Origin: Eukaryota sp. TZLM1-RC
Lineage: Eukaryota; Metamonada: BaSk clade
Assembly: GCA_040285825.1 (NCBI GenBank)
Contig: JAUPSS010000010.1
Coordinates: 1,054,001 to 1,118,000, forward strand
Direction of reading: 5' to 3'
Length of the DNA stretch: 64,000 bases
In this document: positions 49,514-60,958 of the stretch, piece after piece
How positions within the stretch are numbered: the first letter of the stretch is position 1
Layout of the letters: every line of letters begins with the position of its first letter
Notes under the pieces: generated by a model
Told to the model about the DNA's origin: nothing
Databases searched by the model: none
The model's input: the letters and a program-made list of their open reading frames with translations, nothing else
Translations under genes and position numbers: made by a program

Positions 49514-49659
49514 TGTGGATTAAAAACAGCATGATCTAAGATTTGAAACCTTTTACATTCATTTTAATTTGGAAAATACTGAATGATTCAATATTTTCTT
49601 TTGCCAATTTTGTTGAAAAATTCTTTAAAACAAACAGTTGCATCCCTGACAATCGTTGA

Positions 49660-50846
49660 AGCTGACGATAGTATTGGGCACTCCACATTCAAACATTATT
49701 TAGATGAGTTGGGCTGTAGAATATGCCTGGATGACATTAGGGACGAGGAACGCCTAGTCTTGCTACTAGAAGAATAAAGAGATGTGTTCAGTGGGCTACC
49801 TCACCCGGATGGAATAGATTGTCAGCCGATGACCATTCCATTTTACGACGAAAGTAAGATCGTCAAAAGGAAACCTCGAAGATTAAACCCAGAAAAACAA
49901 CGGGTAGCCGAGGAAATTTTTAACGAATTGATCCGTAATGGATTTGCTGTGCCCGCAAAGTGTCAATTCAGTAGTCCCATCTGTCTTGTGATTTACCCTG
50001 ATCACAGGAAACCACGATTAACTGGCGATTTTAGTGGTATTGGTGGAGTAAATGATTTAACTATACCTGTAGAGGCAAATTTGCCCAGGATTAGCGATAT
50101 CTTAGAGTTTCTAAGTAAAGCTAATTATATAGCAACTTTAGATTTACCTAAGGCATTTTGGCAGCTCAAAATTGCAGAAGAGGACATTGATAAAACCACC
50201 GTATCAATTCCCGGGATGTCGATCAGTTTTAAAAGGGCTTGTTTTGGTTTGAAGAACGTTCCTGCAGTCTTCCAAAACATGATGATGGAAATTTTTGATT
50301 CCGGTGGTGTATTTATGTATATCGATGATATAATAATAGTAGCTTCGACCCTGGATGAATTTGTATCTAGAGTAGGTACGGTCCTAGAACGCGCCAAACG
50401 TTTTAGAGTTAACCTGGGCCTAGCCAAGTGCAGCTTTACCACTTGCAAACATGAAATAAAAATTCTAGGTAGTATTTTTGTAAACAAAACCCGTTGTATA
50501 ATTTTACTAATTCTCACTGACAGTAGTTTAGAAAATTATTTAATTTCGAGGAAATTAACTATATTCACTGATCATAGAAACTTTGAATACCTTATATCAG
50601 CTCCTGAAAAGAACAGAATTGTGAAAAGGTAGACTACCAATAATGTCAGAATTCAATTTTGATGTAGTTCACACTGCAGGCGAGGAGAATTATTGGGCAG
50701 ACATGTTGTCTAGATTGGTGGATACCAAACCTAAAACTCCTCGAGTCCAACAAGTGAGAAACTTGGCACCTCACAGAGTTGAAGAACAATTACCCTATTT
50801 AAATTTATTAACTAGAGTTAATTTGTTAAGGAATGATATTACTTAA
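49660..50846 (+). pseudogene. Ty3 reverse transcriptase / RNase H remnant
   Basis: One frame from about 49660, broken by a TAA at about 49775, reads through RDVFSGLPHPDG into the RT: KPRLTGDFSG, YIATLDLPKAFWQ, ACFGLKNVPAVFQ, and the catalytic YIDD. RNase H is mostly deleted; only FTDHRNFEYLIS remains, then a frameshift to FDVVHTAGEENYWADMLSRL, the usual connection-domain end. Not functional as it stands. Confidence 0.8.
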
Positions 50847-51023
50847 CCGTCCACAATTGAGCTACCCACGATCAATAGCTTATCTGCATTAAAAGAAGCA
50901 GTTGAGGATACTAAATTTGATTTATTCGACACTTGGATCTCAAAGATTAGGCAAGAACAACTTATAGATGTTGATTCAAAACCTGATTATTATAAAGATT
51001 ACAAATATAATTCTGATATTCAA

Positions 51024-52448
51024 TTGTATACCAACAATCGTGGGAAGATTGTTATCCCAGATAGTTTAAAGAAGCAGACTTTAACTATCATTCATGGACA
51101 TGCAAATGTTGGTCATTCTAGTGTGACGGCTAGCGTAAAGAAATTACTCAATAGTGATTACTTTTGGCCCGACATGCGCAAAGACATGATTAACCATATT
51201 AAGAGATGCCCAGCATGTCAAAAGACGGCCCATGTGCCTAAAAATGTCATTGAATCATCTGGCTCTCTTTGGGCTGATCGACCTTTTGCACGATTAAACG
51301 CAGACACTATTGGACCATTACAACAAGATGACAATGGATTCAAATATTTAATAGTTTTTGTAGATTCGTTCACTAGGTATACGATCATTTGCCCTTTAAA
51401 GGAATTGAATGCAGTGGAGGCAACCAATCACCTCCTATGGAGTGTAGTATTAATTTTTGGTATCCCACTGTTGATTCACAGTGACAATGGTATTGAATTT
51501 GCAAATGTCATATTCAAAGGGTTATGCGATATATTAAACATTGAAGTAAGTCGTTCACTAACTAGCTTTTCACAAAGCAATGGTTTAGTAGAAAGACGAC
51601 ACAGAGACATCTTACAAAGTCTAAGAAAGATTTTGGTGGACTCTGGCAATTATAGCAATTGGAGTGAATATATCCCAATTGTACAACTTCAAATCAATTC
51701 AACTATTAGTAGAGTTACTGGTCATTCGCCCTACAATTTAATGTTTGGTAGCAACCACAGCCCTAGAGCTGATCCTAGTAATATGTTTGAACTTATAAAA
51801 TCAGCTAATGTTAATATTCCCTTTGCTAAAGATCTTGAAGCAAAACTTGAAAGAATTTCAAAGAAGAGAGAAGAGGCAGAGCTAAGGCAAGCTCAACAAC
51901 TGCCTGAAGTTAACAAACATAGGAACCCTTTTAATAAAGGTGACTTAGTTTTGCGATTAAAGACTAATGGTAAACTCCATGGTTGCTTCGCTGGCCCTTT
52001 TCTCGTTGAAGAAGTTAAATCCAATAAAAGTTTATTACTCAAGAATCTTGTCACTGGTTCGATGTCTACGGCCAGTATAAATCATTGTGAACTATACCTT
52101 TCAGACTTCCCTAAAGAAGATCTTGATTGGCATAAGAATATTGCTGCTGGCGATATAGAAGTATCTGTTATCGTTAAAATTATAGATCACTTTGATTACG
52201 TAGATTCGAACAATAATGAAGTTCCTTAATGTACCGCAGCTTGGTATGGCGGCGAGACTTCGTCTGTCCCAGTTGCTGACGTCAAAAGCACTGAGGCATA
52301 TCAAACATATTTGCGCTCTATTAGTCCTCGCACTACCAGGAAACGGAAGGCATCTTCTAATTCCAAATCTAAGACTAATTCCCCGCAGTCAGTACTCGTA
52401 GCTCTCGTTCGAGATCTAAGAGAGGGAAAAGGTAGTGTTGTACTGTGA
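51024..52448 (+). pseudogene. Ty3 integrase with chromodomain-like C-terminus
   Basis: H2C2 zinc finger (HGHANVGH ... RCPACQK), catalytic DDE residues in NADTIGP, IHSDNGIEF and NGLVERRHRDIL, then a GPF/Y-type GCFAGPFLVEEV. The 401-codon ORF stops at 52227-52229 (TAA), but the same frame continues CTAAWYGGETSSVPVADV to a TGA at 52446-52448. IVKIIDHFDYVD plus AAWYGGETSSVPVADV has a chromodomain-like pattern, split by the premature stop. The first in-frame methionine is within the pre-finger region. Confidence 0.75.
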
Positions 52449-52566
52449 ACAATTAGTCTAGTATATTTGTATTTATATAGTATAGTTCACTAGTGATGGC
52501 CTTTATAAGGGCCGGTGAAATTCAAATAAACTTATCCTTACTCTTTGTTATCATATGACATAGACG

Positions 52567-52985
52567 GCATCAAACACCTATAAAAAGAACATCATCCGTA
52601 TAATAATCATTTTTAAGGAAGGAAACATTGCTTGAATATGTTATCAAATTGGATGAATGGCCAGACAAAACAACAGAGCTCCTTGTTTAACACCCCATGA
52701 TGATTTCAAAATAGAATCAGCAAAATGCAAATCCGAATTCGTACTGAAAGATGTATGAATATATAGAAACAATTCCGGCAAGTAATTCAACAAGGCACCA
52801 TGAATACTGCAACGATGAATTGAGAAAAAGGCATTACAAAATCCAACAACAAACAAACATTGAATTCACTTTGATTAAATAAAACATCTGTAGCAACGAC
52901 TGCCGAAGCAACTCCATCAGTGGTATTGATTCCGTGTTGGAACGGCAACAAATTCTTTTAGCTTTTTCTTTGAATCTATTCAAAG
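52567..52985 (-). pseudogene. LINE reverse transcriptase fragment
   Basis: Minus-strand repeat of the unit RT fragment (YIHTSFSTNSDLHFADSILK, then GVKQGALLFCLAIHP), with the same DPLGP deletion as the tandem units. It continues the LINE interrupted by the Ty3 element. Confidence 0.75.
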
Positions 52986-53610
52986 ACCAAATTTATGTAA
53001 TGTGCAAATCATATCGTGTAGATTCCTTTTTAGAACCGCTGTTATCAAAATTAATTCTTGATGATCCCAATATTGATAGTACGCGTTACAACAGAGCTTC
53101 TATGGGTCTGACTAGAGGTGATCTAGTTGTTCCTGGTTTAAATGGTAGTTTTACTATTTTGGACGCCATGTCTATTGACCCTTGTAATTCCTCTAACGAA
53201 CATTTCATTAACTCGGATGTAAATAATCCTCTTCTTGCAGGCGAAAAATATAAAATTGCTAAATATGCGAAACCCATTTCCTCGGTTAATGAAAATTCTC
53301 ATGCCCAATATAATTTATGTCCATTTGTTTTTTCTTTGCTTGGATCTCTAGGTAAGGCTGCTATGGCTTTCCTTGAGGATTTTGTTGTAGTTGTAAAGGA
53401 AAGAACTGGAAGAATTTTCAATCGTGTTTACTGGCAAAACAGGATTGTATTTTCTATTTTTAAGGGAATGGTAACACTAATTTCTGATTCACTATCTTCT
53501 TTTGGGAAATTTTCTGAATCTTTAGCGATTAATTGTTTTGATGTAGGGGAGGCAGGTTTTGAGGATGTGGAGTTTTAATTGTGTATTTCATATTTGTTGT
53601 TGAATAAAAA
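52984..53610 (+). mobile_element. Recent 5'-truncated LINE 3' end
   Basis: From ACCAAATTTATGTAATGTGC to the GAATAAAAAT tail it is almost identical (two or three differences) to 24464-25094. It encodes the last ~200 residues of the LINE ORF, ending GFEDVEF with TAA. The plus-strand piece is fused to minus-strand LINE sequence on its left. The apparent ORF (52934-53578) is not a gene. Confidence 0.8.
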
Positions 53611-53629
53611 TATTTACAGAAAAAAAAAT

Positions 53630-54335
53630 ATTGGCATTCAACTTAATTTACTTAAATGTGTTTTACTTTCAAGTTCTCCAGTTTCTACAATAGTTGATGG
53701 TATTAAAATTCAAGCCAAATTATATTCAATTGATGCTAATCGTCAATTGGGTTCGTTTTTAGGAAATAATGATGAAATTACCAAAAAACTGTTTAAAAAA
53801 TTGAACTCAATTTCCGATAAAATTGACCGAATGATGACTTTAGATATACAGAAACATATCAAATTTACCATTATAAGACTGTGTTTCAGTTCCAATATCA
53901 ATCATATATTTCGATCTACAAATCCTCTTATCACTAGACTTTTGGCTCAGAAGTTGAATGAATTACATGCAAAAGTTGAAGTAGACAATATATTCATTTT
54001 CACATTTACCAAAACTTTCTGAGTGTATTGCTTCATTTTTAAAATTAATAAATTTTTTATTTTAAAAGTTAAAAAAATGCAGGACAGTACCACACAAAAA
54101 TTCTGTGCTAACACAAGGTAACTACAACAAGAGCACCACGCGTCATTAAGCAACAATTATAGTTGTTGAATGTTTCCACATTCATTTTCATCTATTGATA
54201 CCTAGTCAAATGGTACTTATCGTGCCGACCGCTGAATACATTGACATCCGCAATCAAAGAGGACTTGCCGATCACATGCTGGCGGAAAGAAAGAAATTGA
54301 ACATGTTTGCAATACACCTCAAAAACCAATTTATT
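53630..54335. pseudogene. LINE mosaic at the 3' end of RING/B-box copy D
   Basis: 53630-53985 (plus) encodes the post-RT block VSTIVDGIKIQAKLYSIDAN, near-identical to the minus-strand copy at 5767-6105. 53985-54335 is the inverted unit start (AATATATTCATTTTCACATT, then the GTCGGCACGAT region) found 3' of copies A and C. Confidence 0.75.
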
Positions 54336-54341
54336 TACAAA

Positions 54342-56381
54342 CTAAGTCCCTTTACTAGCCCATACAATAGAATTGGCAAACAACCTGTGACCATCAGTTG
54401 AGCTTTGCCAGCCAGCACTATTAATATCACTACTCCATTCATTACATCCAAACTCCACAATTCTACCTTGTCCTATTTCATTCTTTGCAATTAAAGGACT
54501 TCCATTAGACACACTTGCCAACAAGGTTCCATTGACAAGTTGGGCATCTTTACGAGCATAAGGAACAGCAAATGAGTTGACATTTGTGAATATTGGGTCA
54601 TTTGACTTTGTTTTAACAATGTTTTGTTGTGATCCAAGGTCAGCCCATTTACCCCCACTAAAGCAAGAGTAATTAAACCCTTGGGGGCTTTTTGGTGGAT
54701 AATTGTTGAACAATACCAAACCTTTACCAGCTTCTAACAGCTTGTTTAGGTATTGGCCGGGACAAGATAATAATCGAGGACACAAAACCACCACATCAAA
54801 GGGTTCAAGTTCGTTGTAATTGTTGATGTCGTTACCACTTGAATTAATAACAACTTCTAAATCCCCCCAATTTTCAGTTAAACCTTGATTAAGCTTGGTG
54901 GGTAGTTCGATAATGAAGCCTGAATCACCCCAAACCCCAACACTAATTTTGGACATCAATTCCCTTCCTAATAAATTTCTGGAAATTTCACCAATATTGT
55001 CCCTTGAACAATTCTTTTTGATAACCTTCTCCAACCATTCTTCTTTTCTTTTATTTAAAGAATTTGTTAAAGTGATATTTGATAATAAATTACTTGGAAT
55101 AGTTGGTAATTCTGGAACTAATTCAAATGAATAATTATCAATAACCTTGCCTAATAACAAAGAATTAGAATGTTGAATTGCAAAATTAAAAACATTGAAA
55201 AATTCATGATTGGAAAACCCACCAAATTCCAATTTAGCAATAACTAAATCAAAATCAATATTGGAAACTAAATTAGATTCAAGGTTAAAGAGCCAAATAA
55301 AATCTGAAACATTAATTGATTTTGAATTTTTGACAAAATTGATAATTAATTTTTGTTTTAATTCCGAGTCAATTTCAAGAGGAATTAATTCATCAATTTC
55401 ATCTCTTGAAGGGACACAATCTTGACCAATTTGGGCAGCAAAGACAAGTTCTTGAGCTCTTTTTGAAATATTCAGCTTGTCAACATCAATCAACTGCTTG
55501 CCAAGTAATTTAGCTAATAAAGATAGTTTAAAACCAATAGTTTCAGATTCTAAATTATCAAAACAAGTAAATAAACTAGTTTTAAATTCATCAACTACAT
55601 TAAAAATCTTTTGAATCTCTTCTTCAGCTCTTTCCTTGGCAGCACCATCAAAAGCAAGTGATTCTTCGACAGTATTTGAGGATTCCAACTGTTGAAGTTT
55701 GGTGCCTGACTGTCTAATCAAATCACCAATCAAATCATGAAGAATTGATTGGGATTGATTGAGGGTTTCCCTTACGACAGATTCTACTTTATCCGCGGAT
55801 TGAACTACCAAGGGGGTAATAGTGGAAGTATTGGCTTGAAACTCTTCAATTTGCTTTGTGAAGGCTTCCTTGGCTTGCGAAAAAGAAACGAGAGCTTCGT
55901 GGTGAAGTGAGTGGCCTTGTAGCAAACCACATGAATCACAGAGAGCAACCTTGCACTTGGTGCAATAATGCTCGATTTGCTTACCCTTATGGTGAGGGCA
56001 TTTTGGTAGGGAGACCTTTGAGCGTTCGGAGAGGGGTACGACGTTGTGGGATTGGAATGCTTTCATTGCGTGAACACCAGCAGAGCATTTCTCACAGAAA
56101 GAGAGATCACAGTTAGAGCAGAAGAGGGTGGCAGGAGCTTCTTCGCATCCTTTACAGTGTTGAGGTTCGGGAGAGTGTTGAGTGGAGGATTCAATGATGT
56201 CGCGCAGAGTGATGTTAATACGGTGGCACATGGAAGGAATCTCCTCGCGACACTGAGGACAGGTTGAGTTGTGCTTCTTCGAGGGCAACAGACATCGATC
56301 ACGACAGAAGCTATGACCACAAGGGAGCGTGGTTGGTTGCTCCATGATCTGAAGGCATATTCCGCATTCTAGGTGAGACAT
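54342..56381 (-). CDS. RING/B-box (TRIM-like) protein with C-terminal GATase/ThuA-like domain, copy D
   Basis: 679 aa from MSHLECG; an in-frame ATG at 56441 would add 20 residues. RING and B-box 2 as in the paralogues. B-box 1 is the most divergent of the four (CEEAPATLFCSNCDLSFCEKCSAGVHAMKAF: an Ala-Gly replaces the Asp-His, so one zinc ligand may be lost). C-terminal segments unique to this copy: GDSGFIIELPTKLNQG, LCPRLLSCPGQ, FNNYPPKSPQ, GGKWADLGSQQ, CNEWSSDINSAGW. The segment VPYARKD is shared with copy A. Ends KGT instead of KGI. 3' side joined to a LINE mosaic. Confidence 0.9.
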   Translation of the reverse strand: MSHLECGICLQIMEQPTTLPCGHSFCRDRCLLPSKKHNSTCPQCREEIPSMCHRINITLRDIIESSTQHSPEPQHCKGCEEAPATLFCSNCDLSFCEKCSAGVHAMKAFQSHNVVPLSERSKVSLPKCPHHKGKQIEHYCTKCKVALCDSCGLLQGHSLHHEALVSFSQAKEAFTKQIEEFQANTSTITPLVVQSADKVESVVRETLNQSQSILHDLIGDLIRQSGTKLQQLESSNTVEESLAFDGAAKERAEEEIQKIFNVVDEFKTSLFTCFDNLESETIGFKLSLLAKLLGKQLIDVDKLNISKRAQELVFAAQIGQDCVPSRDEIDELIPLEIDSELKQKLIINFVKNSKSINVSDFIWLFNLESNLVSNIDFDLVIAKLEFGGFSNHEFFNVFNFAIQHSNSLLLGKVIDNYSFELVPELPTIPSNLLSNITLTNSLNKRKEEWLEKVIKKNCSRDNIGEISRNLLGRELMSKISVGVWGDSGFIIELPTKLNQGLTENWGDLEVVINSSGNDINNYNELEPFDVVVLCPRLLSCPGQYLNKLLEAGKGLVLFNNYPPKSPQGFNYSCFSGGKWADLGSQQNIVKTKSNDPIFTNVNSFAVPYARKDAQLVNGTLLASVSNGSPLIAKNEIGQGRIVEFGCNEWSSDINSAGWQSSTDGHRLFANSIVWASKGT

Positions 56382-56640
56382 TGGGAAATGAAGATGAGAT
56401 AATGAATGGTGAAACAAAATATTTGAAGGGTTTTTCGTCATGCTTACGTGTCATTGATGATGGTTCTCTGGTTTTTGCAATGCATTCAACAGGTGAAATG
56501 AGAACACAAGATGAAAGAATCTTCTTTTATTCAAACCACAGATTATTGTGTACAGATACTGAACAACCTTAGCTTTCCAAAATCTACATTGTTTTTATAT
56601 ATTTTTATTTATTCCAACAAAAACAAACTATACGACAAGG

Positions 56641-57180
56641 TTAAAATTCTATGTCTTCATAACCCAAATCAGCCAAGAACAATTGACTGGAAGTTTTTCC
56701 TGGACTGGAAATCTTTATTCCCTTGTAATAAATTGCATTTAAGGTATACTCAATGTCTAACCCCCACAGATCTTCAAAAATCGACCAAAAGTTATCAGCG
56801 AATGCGAAATTAGTTTTACCCTTCACAAAAATCGAAATAACAATTCTCTTTTCGAAGAACGATTGAACGTTCTTCCAACTTTTGGTTCAACAATAACCCT
56901 GAAATTCTCAGAAATTTCCAAAGCAAGATAGAGGGACACAAATTGTCTTAAGACTAGGAATTTTCATTCCTAGAAGAAATGAGTATTTAGGGGTATATTT
57001 GGGAACTTTGTATTTTTCCCCAGCATGAAGAAAATAATTGGTATCAAAACTCATAAAGTAGTGATTACTAGAATAATAAGGGTCGATAGACATAGCATCT
57101 CAAATAGTGAAGCTTTCATATGAACCAGGAACAACCACATCGCCCCTTTCTGCACTTACATAAGCATTTTGTAGTGATTC
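56641..57180 (-). pseudogene. LINE C-terminal relic
   Basis: Minus strand, broken frames: MSIDPYYSSNHYFMS (LINE: MSIDPCNSSNEHFIN), HAGEKYKVPKY, and the terminal LADLGYEDIEF matching GEAGFEDVEF at the LINE stop. Confidence 0.75.
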
Positions 57181-57660
57181 CTATCAACATTGAATCCTTT
57201 GAGCATTAAATTACACAACTATATTACTATGGTTTTGAAAGGAAATCATCTCGATAAAATGGACAAATTTGCTCTTTGACAATATGATGCAATTAACTTA
57301 TGATTGTATTGAAACGAATAACTTTTACAATAACCTTTTTACAGTTTACGCCTTTTAAACAATTGAGAACTTTTACGCTGATGGGATCCACTCAACTTTC
57401 TGGGGAGTATTATGTTTATATTATTTCCAAAGATTTCCAAATTGAAAGGATTTTATTGATCATTCTCTATAATATCAAAAATTCCCATTTTGATAAAAAA
57501 AGCGATCACAAGCTGTCGTCTCAATAACAGTCGCATTGTGATGTAGCAGCTTCGTCTATCAGTTGACCATGGCATCAAATTGAGATAAGGGAAAATGTGC
57601 TCTTGTGCTGTTTAATCATTCAAATATAAATATATATAATTACTGGTTCCAAACGATTAG
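57181..57660. other. Intergenic stretch, nothing firm
   Basis: AT-rich with one 75-codon ORF (57300-57527) without recognisable features. Confidence 0.4.
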
Positions 57661-58265
57661 AAATTGATGTGGATATTACTTTTTCAGAACAAAATTTGAG
57701 AGGATTAGATCAAGCCAAAGTGATTGAAAAGCAAAAATCCAAAATATTCTCCAAGCCTCCAGAAGTTTCTGTCAAAAGAATTCCAATTACCCTTTTATTT
57801 GTTGTGATTTGTGAGAACGACGTAAATGAAAAATACTTAAATGATCATATAGAAAAACATATTTTGGTGACTTCAACTGACTTTTTGAACTCTTATAATA
57901 GTACTGATGATTGCCAAAAAAGACACGATTTAGCGGTTTTCTTTTATGCATAATTTTCCAAATGAAATTTCGATGTTAACTGATTTTGAAAATTGTGTGA
58001 CAAAATTCAAACCAGATTTTTTGGCAGGCCACAACATCAAAAACTTTGACTTGCCCTCTTTGACAAGTCGTTCTGACGTTCATGGAAAGGATATTTAGAA
58101 AAAAGATTACGATTCCCAACCTTTGAATGACGCATTGAAGTCTTTTGTGGAAAACCCAAACGATTTTCAAGTAATTGATACTCCTCATTTACGTAACACT
58201 TGTTATTTATGTGGAGCTGGAAATAGCTTGTTGATTTCATGTTGGCAAGATACAAATAAATGAAA
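57661..58265 (+). pseudogene. B-family DNA polymerase exonuclease-domain relic
   Basis: Two frames with stops. The clear part is TDFENCVTKFKPDFLAGHNI followed by KNFDLPSLTSR at about 57974-58070, the exo II signature of family B polymerases (PD-x-x-x-G-x-N-x-x-x-FD-x-P). The preceding frame (57669-57953) occupies the exo I position. Palm motifs (SLYPS, YGDTD) are not seen. The source could be a host polymerase copy, a Polinton/virus-derived element, or a giant-virus insertion; the sequence does not decide. Confidence 0.55.
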
Positions 58266-58569
58266 TCATTGTTCATCTATAATCAAAAGCTTGATCAAAA
58301 CATTTTCTCTTCAACAGAATGTAAAACTGTAAATGATATGCTTCAGTAAATGGATTTCAATTTGGCCACCCCAAACTCCAAGTCAAAGACAAGAAAGCCT
58401 AATTTACCTAATATATTTTATACTATAGATGTAAATTGGGAAAAATATCTTGAAAGATCTTTCATACTAATGGCGAACGTCAGTCGTATTTCTGAAAAAT
58501 TGATTAAAAGCGCTGAAGGGGTAAACCTAGGCCTTTATTCAATTACAACGTTTTTCCTATCATAACATC

Positions 58570-59760
58570 ATTTTTTGCCAGTGTATATACAGGTTGAAAC
58601 CAGAAGTGTGCAAATCATTATTAAACAATCAAGAAAACTGTCTAGTGAATCCACATTACTCCCCATCGCAGAGTTTGATGAAACTGAAGAAAGTGATGAT
58701 CAAACGATTGATGTTCATGCTAAAAATCTCAAAACTTGGAAGAGGGTACTCAACATGCAGTATAATGCCATGACCAAAAATACTAATGGTTATTTTTTGA
58801 CAGCAGTATTTTGACAGAGGGCTTTAGAGTTTCGGTTCAACACAAGAGGAATGATTTTGAAAAATGAAAAGACAAACAATAAGAAAGGGATGAATTATAT
58901 ATTCATGACATTTCTGAAGACAAACTGAATTCATTAAAAGGTAAAGTCATTGCTGGAATAGACCCTAACGAATATGGTACCAAACTGGTATCAGAGATAA
59001 AAACTCCTAATCCACAGAAAATTATTTACCAAATCAGTCAATCATATGCTGCTGAGATGAGTAAAATGGAATCCAAAAGAATCAATATGACTGAAGCAGA
59101 AAGGAAAAAATTAGAAAAGTTCAAAAACAACAAGATGCGTGAGGCAAAAGACAAGAGAGATAGGAAACAAGATGAAGAAAATAGGGAAAATCAGAAAAGA
59201 CAAAACCCAAAAAATTCCTTTAATGAAAAGAGACAAAAATTTAAAGAAAAAAAAAGACAGACTGATTATTGATTCTTACACTGCTGGTAGACGAAACTTT
59301 GAACTTCAAACAAAGAAATTCAGAGAAACGGAAACAAACTACTTGAACTCAATCATTTTCAGGATTGAGAGCAGTGAAAACTCTTCCAGAACTGCAGTTA
59401 TAAAAAGAATCAACCGTGAACTGTGGGGAGCAATCTGGAAAAATATTCTGGAAAATAATTTGCCCCAAAATCATCTGACACATTTCGCAAAGATTTCCCG
59501 ACTCTGTTCTTTTGTTCATACATGGGCTTTGAGTATTATCAGCTACTCAATGAATATGATATAACCTCTTCCAAGATTCATGCCAGCGTTGATACACAAA
59601 CAAGAGCAATGAGAATCAAAAAATGGGAATTTATTGGGAATTTCTATTTTGAGTGTGAAACACAGAAGCGGAAATCATTAAATCTCTTCACAATTTTACA
59701 TTCAGAGATTTCAATTTACACAATCGGAGAGGTGTCAGTTTGAAAAATATCTGAGAAATT
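58570..59760 (+). pseudogene. Fanzor relic next to the polymerase relic
   Basis: Broken frames in Fanzor order: NGYFLTAVF then EGFRVSVQHKR (TDG-x-x-VS equivalent), GKVIAGIDPNEYGTKL at RuvC-I (GIDPG in active enzymes), a charged helix rich in Lys/Glu (59060-59270), FMGFEYYQLL and KWEFIGNFYFECETQKR at the R-x-x-E helix position. RuvC-II, the zinc finger and RuvC-III are missing or cut by the next gene, which starts ~35 bp downstream. Confidence 0.55.
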
Positions 59761-59794
59761 GCACCAACACCAACTTATTTCATCAAGCTTCTAA

Positions 59795-60958
59795 ATGGCT
59801 GACGCTCAAATAGAGTCACAATTATCCCAAGCCCTTGACCGTGTCCGTGATCTTGAAAACTCCATTGAAGCTTTACCTGTTGCATCCAGTACTGAATCTG
59901 ACAATTCCGGGGCTGAATCTGATCTAATCCACCCTCCTCCACTTACTCCTTCCCTTTTAACCATCCGCAATGAACATTCTCCTGATCCACCTTCCCCCAA
60001 AGAACCCTCAACAGCAATCGATCAAGACTTTCACTCATTTATTCGTGCGCACCAGCTCTCAGACGATGATTCAGAAGAAGATGAGATGTTTAATGAAGTC
60101 CGGCTTCGCCTTAGTAAACTAACCACCACTAAAACTTCTTTTTCTCCTAAACAACGATTCAAGATAGCTGCTCTTTCAGTCTACTTCTCCACCCTCCTCC
60201 AGTCCCTTTCTTCGTCGTCCAGGTCATTACTCCTATCAGAAATCTCATCTCTTTGGCTATCCTTTAGTGATCGCTCTGTGTTGTTTTATAAGCGGGTGTT
60301 GCTCTATCCGCTACAAGCAATTCTTGAATATCCAAAGAAATTGCTGCCAGAAGTGTCTAAAGCTTTGTTTTTTGTGAAAAATAAGAAGTTTAATAATTGT
60401 GTCTGTAAAATCCAAACTAGAATGACTGCCCTAATTTCATCACTTTACGATTCAAAATCTTCTTTTGTGGAGCAAGAAAAAGGGCTGGTGAAATTTCTGG
60501 CCAGGCTAACCTACCGTCGAAGACATTTACCCCCTTCTTTGTTCACCTCCCCCTATCTTGAATATCTGGGCCTGGTGGAAGGTACGGATAAAGGAGAGGA
60601 GCTGAGTGAAGTAGAAGTTATACTGGTGGTAATGCTATTTGTTAATCAATCTTTGGTTAATTTACTATTAAATCCCATAACTTCGGGAGTTTCGCTTAAA
60701 AATTCAGTAGAAAGTCCTTATGCTGAGGTCAATTCTGTGGTCATTGCATCTTTTGTTGATTACTTATTTAGAGTATGTGGTGCTGAATTGCTCCAACAAA
60801 CATCAGTCCCACCTTCTATAATAGGAGATAAAGTTCTTGGTGATGGCACTCTAAGCTCGCTTATTAGGTACATGAAGCCGATGAGTTTTACCAAGTGTTG
60901 TGATCAGTTAAAATACTTTATTTTGACATTAGCATTCAAGGTAAATTCTTTTAGGTGA
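59795..60958 (+). CDS. Unrecognised conserved-looking protein
   Basis: 387 aa, ATG start, TGA stop. Residues 1-115 are acidic and Ser/Pro-rich (ESDNSGAESDLIHPPPLTPS, SDDDSEEDEM). From about 118 to the end it is predominantly alpha-helical with hydrophobic heptads (IAALSVYFSTLLQSLSSSSR, LFYKRVLLYPLQAILEYPKK) and no catalytic motif. It resembles helical-repeat adaptors in general appearance only; I cannot name a family. Codon usage is G+C-rich at the start and AT-rich at the end, like other genes here. Its 5' flank is Fanzor relic. Confidence 0.65.
   Translation: MADAQIESQLSQALDRVRDLENSIEALPVASSTESDNSGAESDLIHPPPLTPSLLTIRNEHSPDPPSPKEPSTAIDQDFHSFIRAHQLSDDDSEEDEMFNEVRLRLSKLTTTKTSFSPKQRFKIAALSVYFSTLLQSLSSSSRSLLLSEISSLWLSFSDRSVLFYKRVLLYPLQAILEYPKKLLPEVSKALFFVKNKKFNNCVCKIQTRMTALISSLYDSKSSFVEQEKGLVKFLARLTYRRRHLPPSLFTSPYLEYLGLVEGTDKGEELSEVEVILVVMLFVNQSLVNLLLNPITSGVSLKNSVESPYAEVNSVVIASFVDYLFRVCGAELLQQTSVPPSIIGDKVLGDGTLSSLIRYMKPMSFTKCCDQLKYFILTLAFKVNSFR

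Larger units (their letters stand above)
49660..52560 (+). mobile_element. Ty3-type LTR retrotransposon remnant inserted in a LINE relic
   Basis: Order protease-less RT, RNase H remnant, integrase, chromodomain-like end, typical of Ty3/chromoviruses. LINE sequence is interrupted at about 49660 (after CAGTTGCATCCCTGAC) and resumes at about 52570. No gag, protease or matching LTR pair was seen, so it is 5'-truncated; the non-coding tail 52449-52560 might be part of a 3' LTR. Confidence 0.8.

Noticed and set aside
52934-53578. 214-aa ORF as a host gene
   Set aside because: It is the C-terminal third of the LINE fused to inverted LINE sequence.
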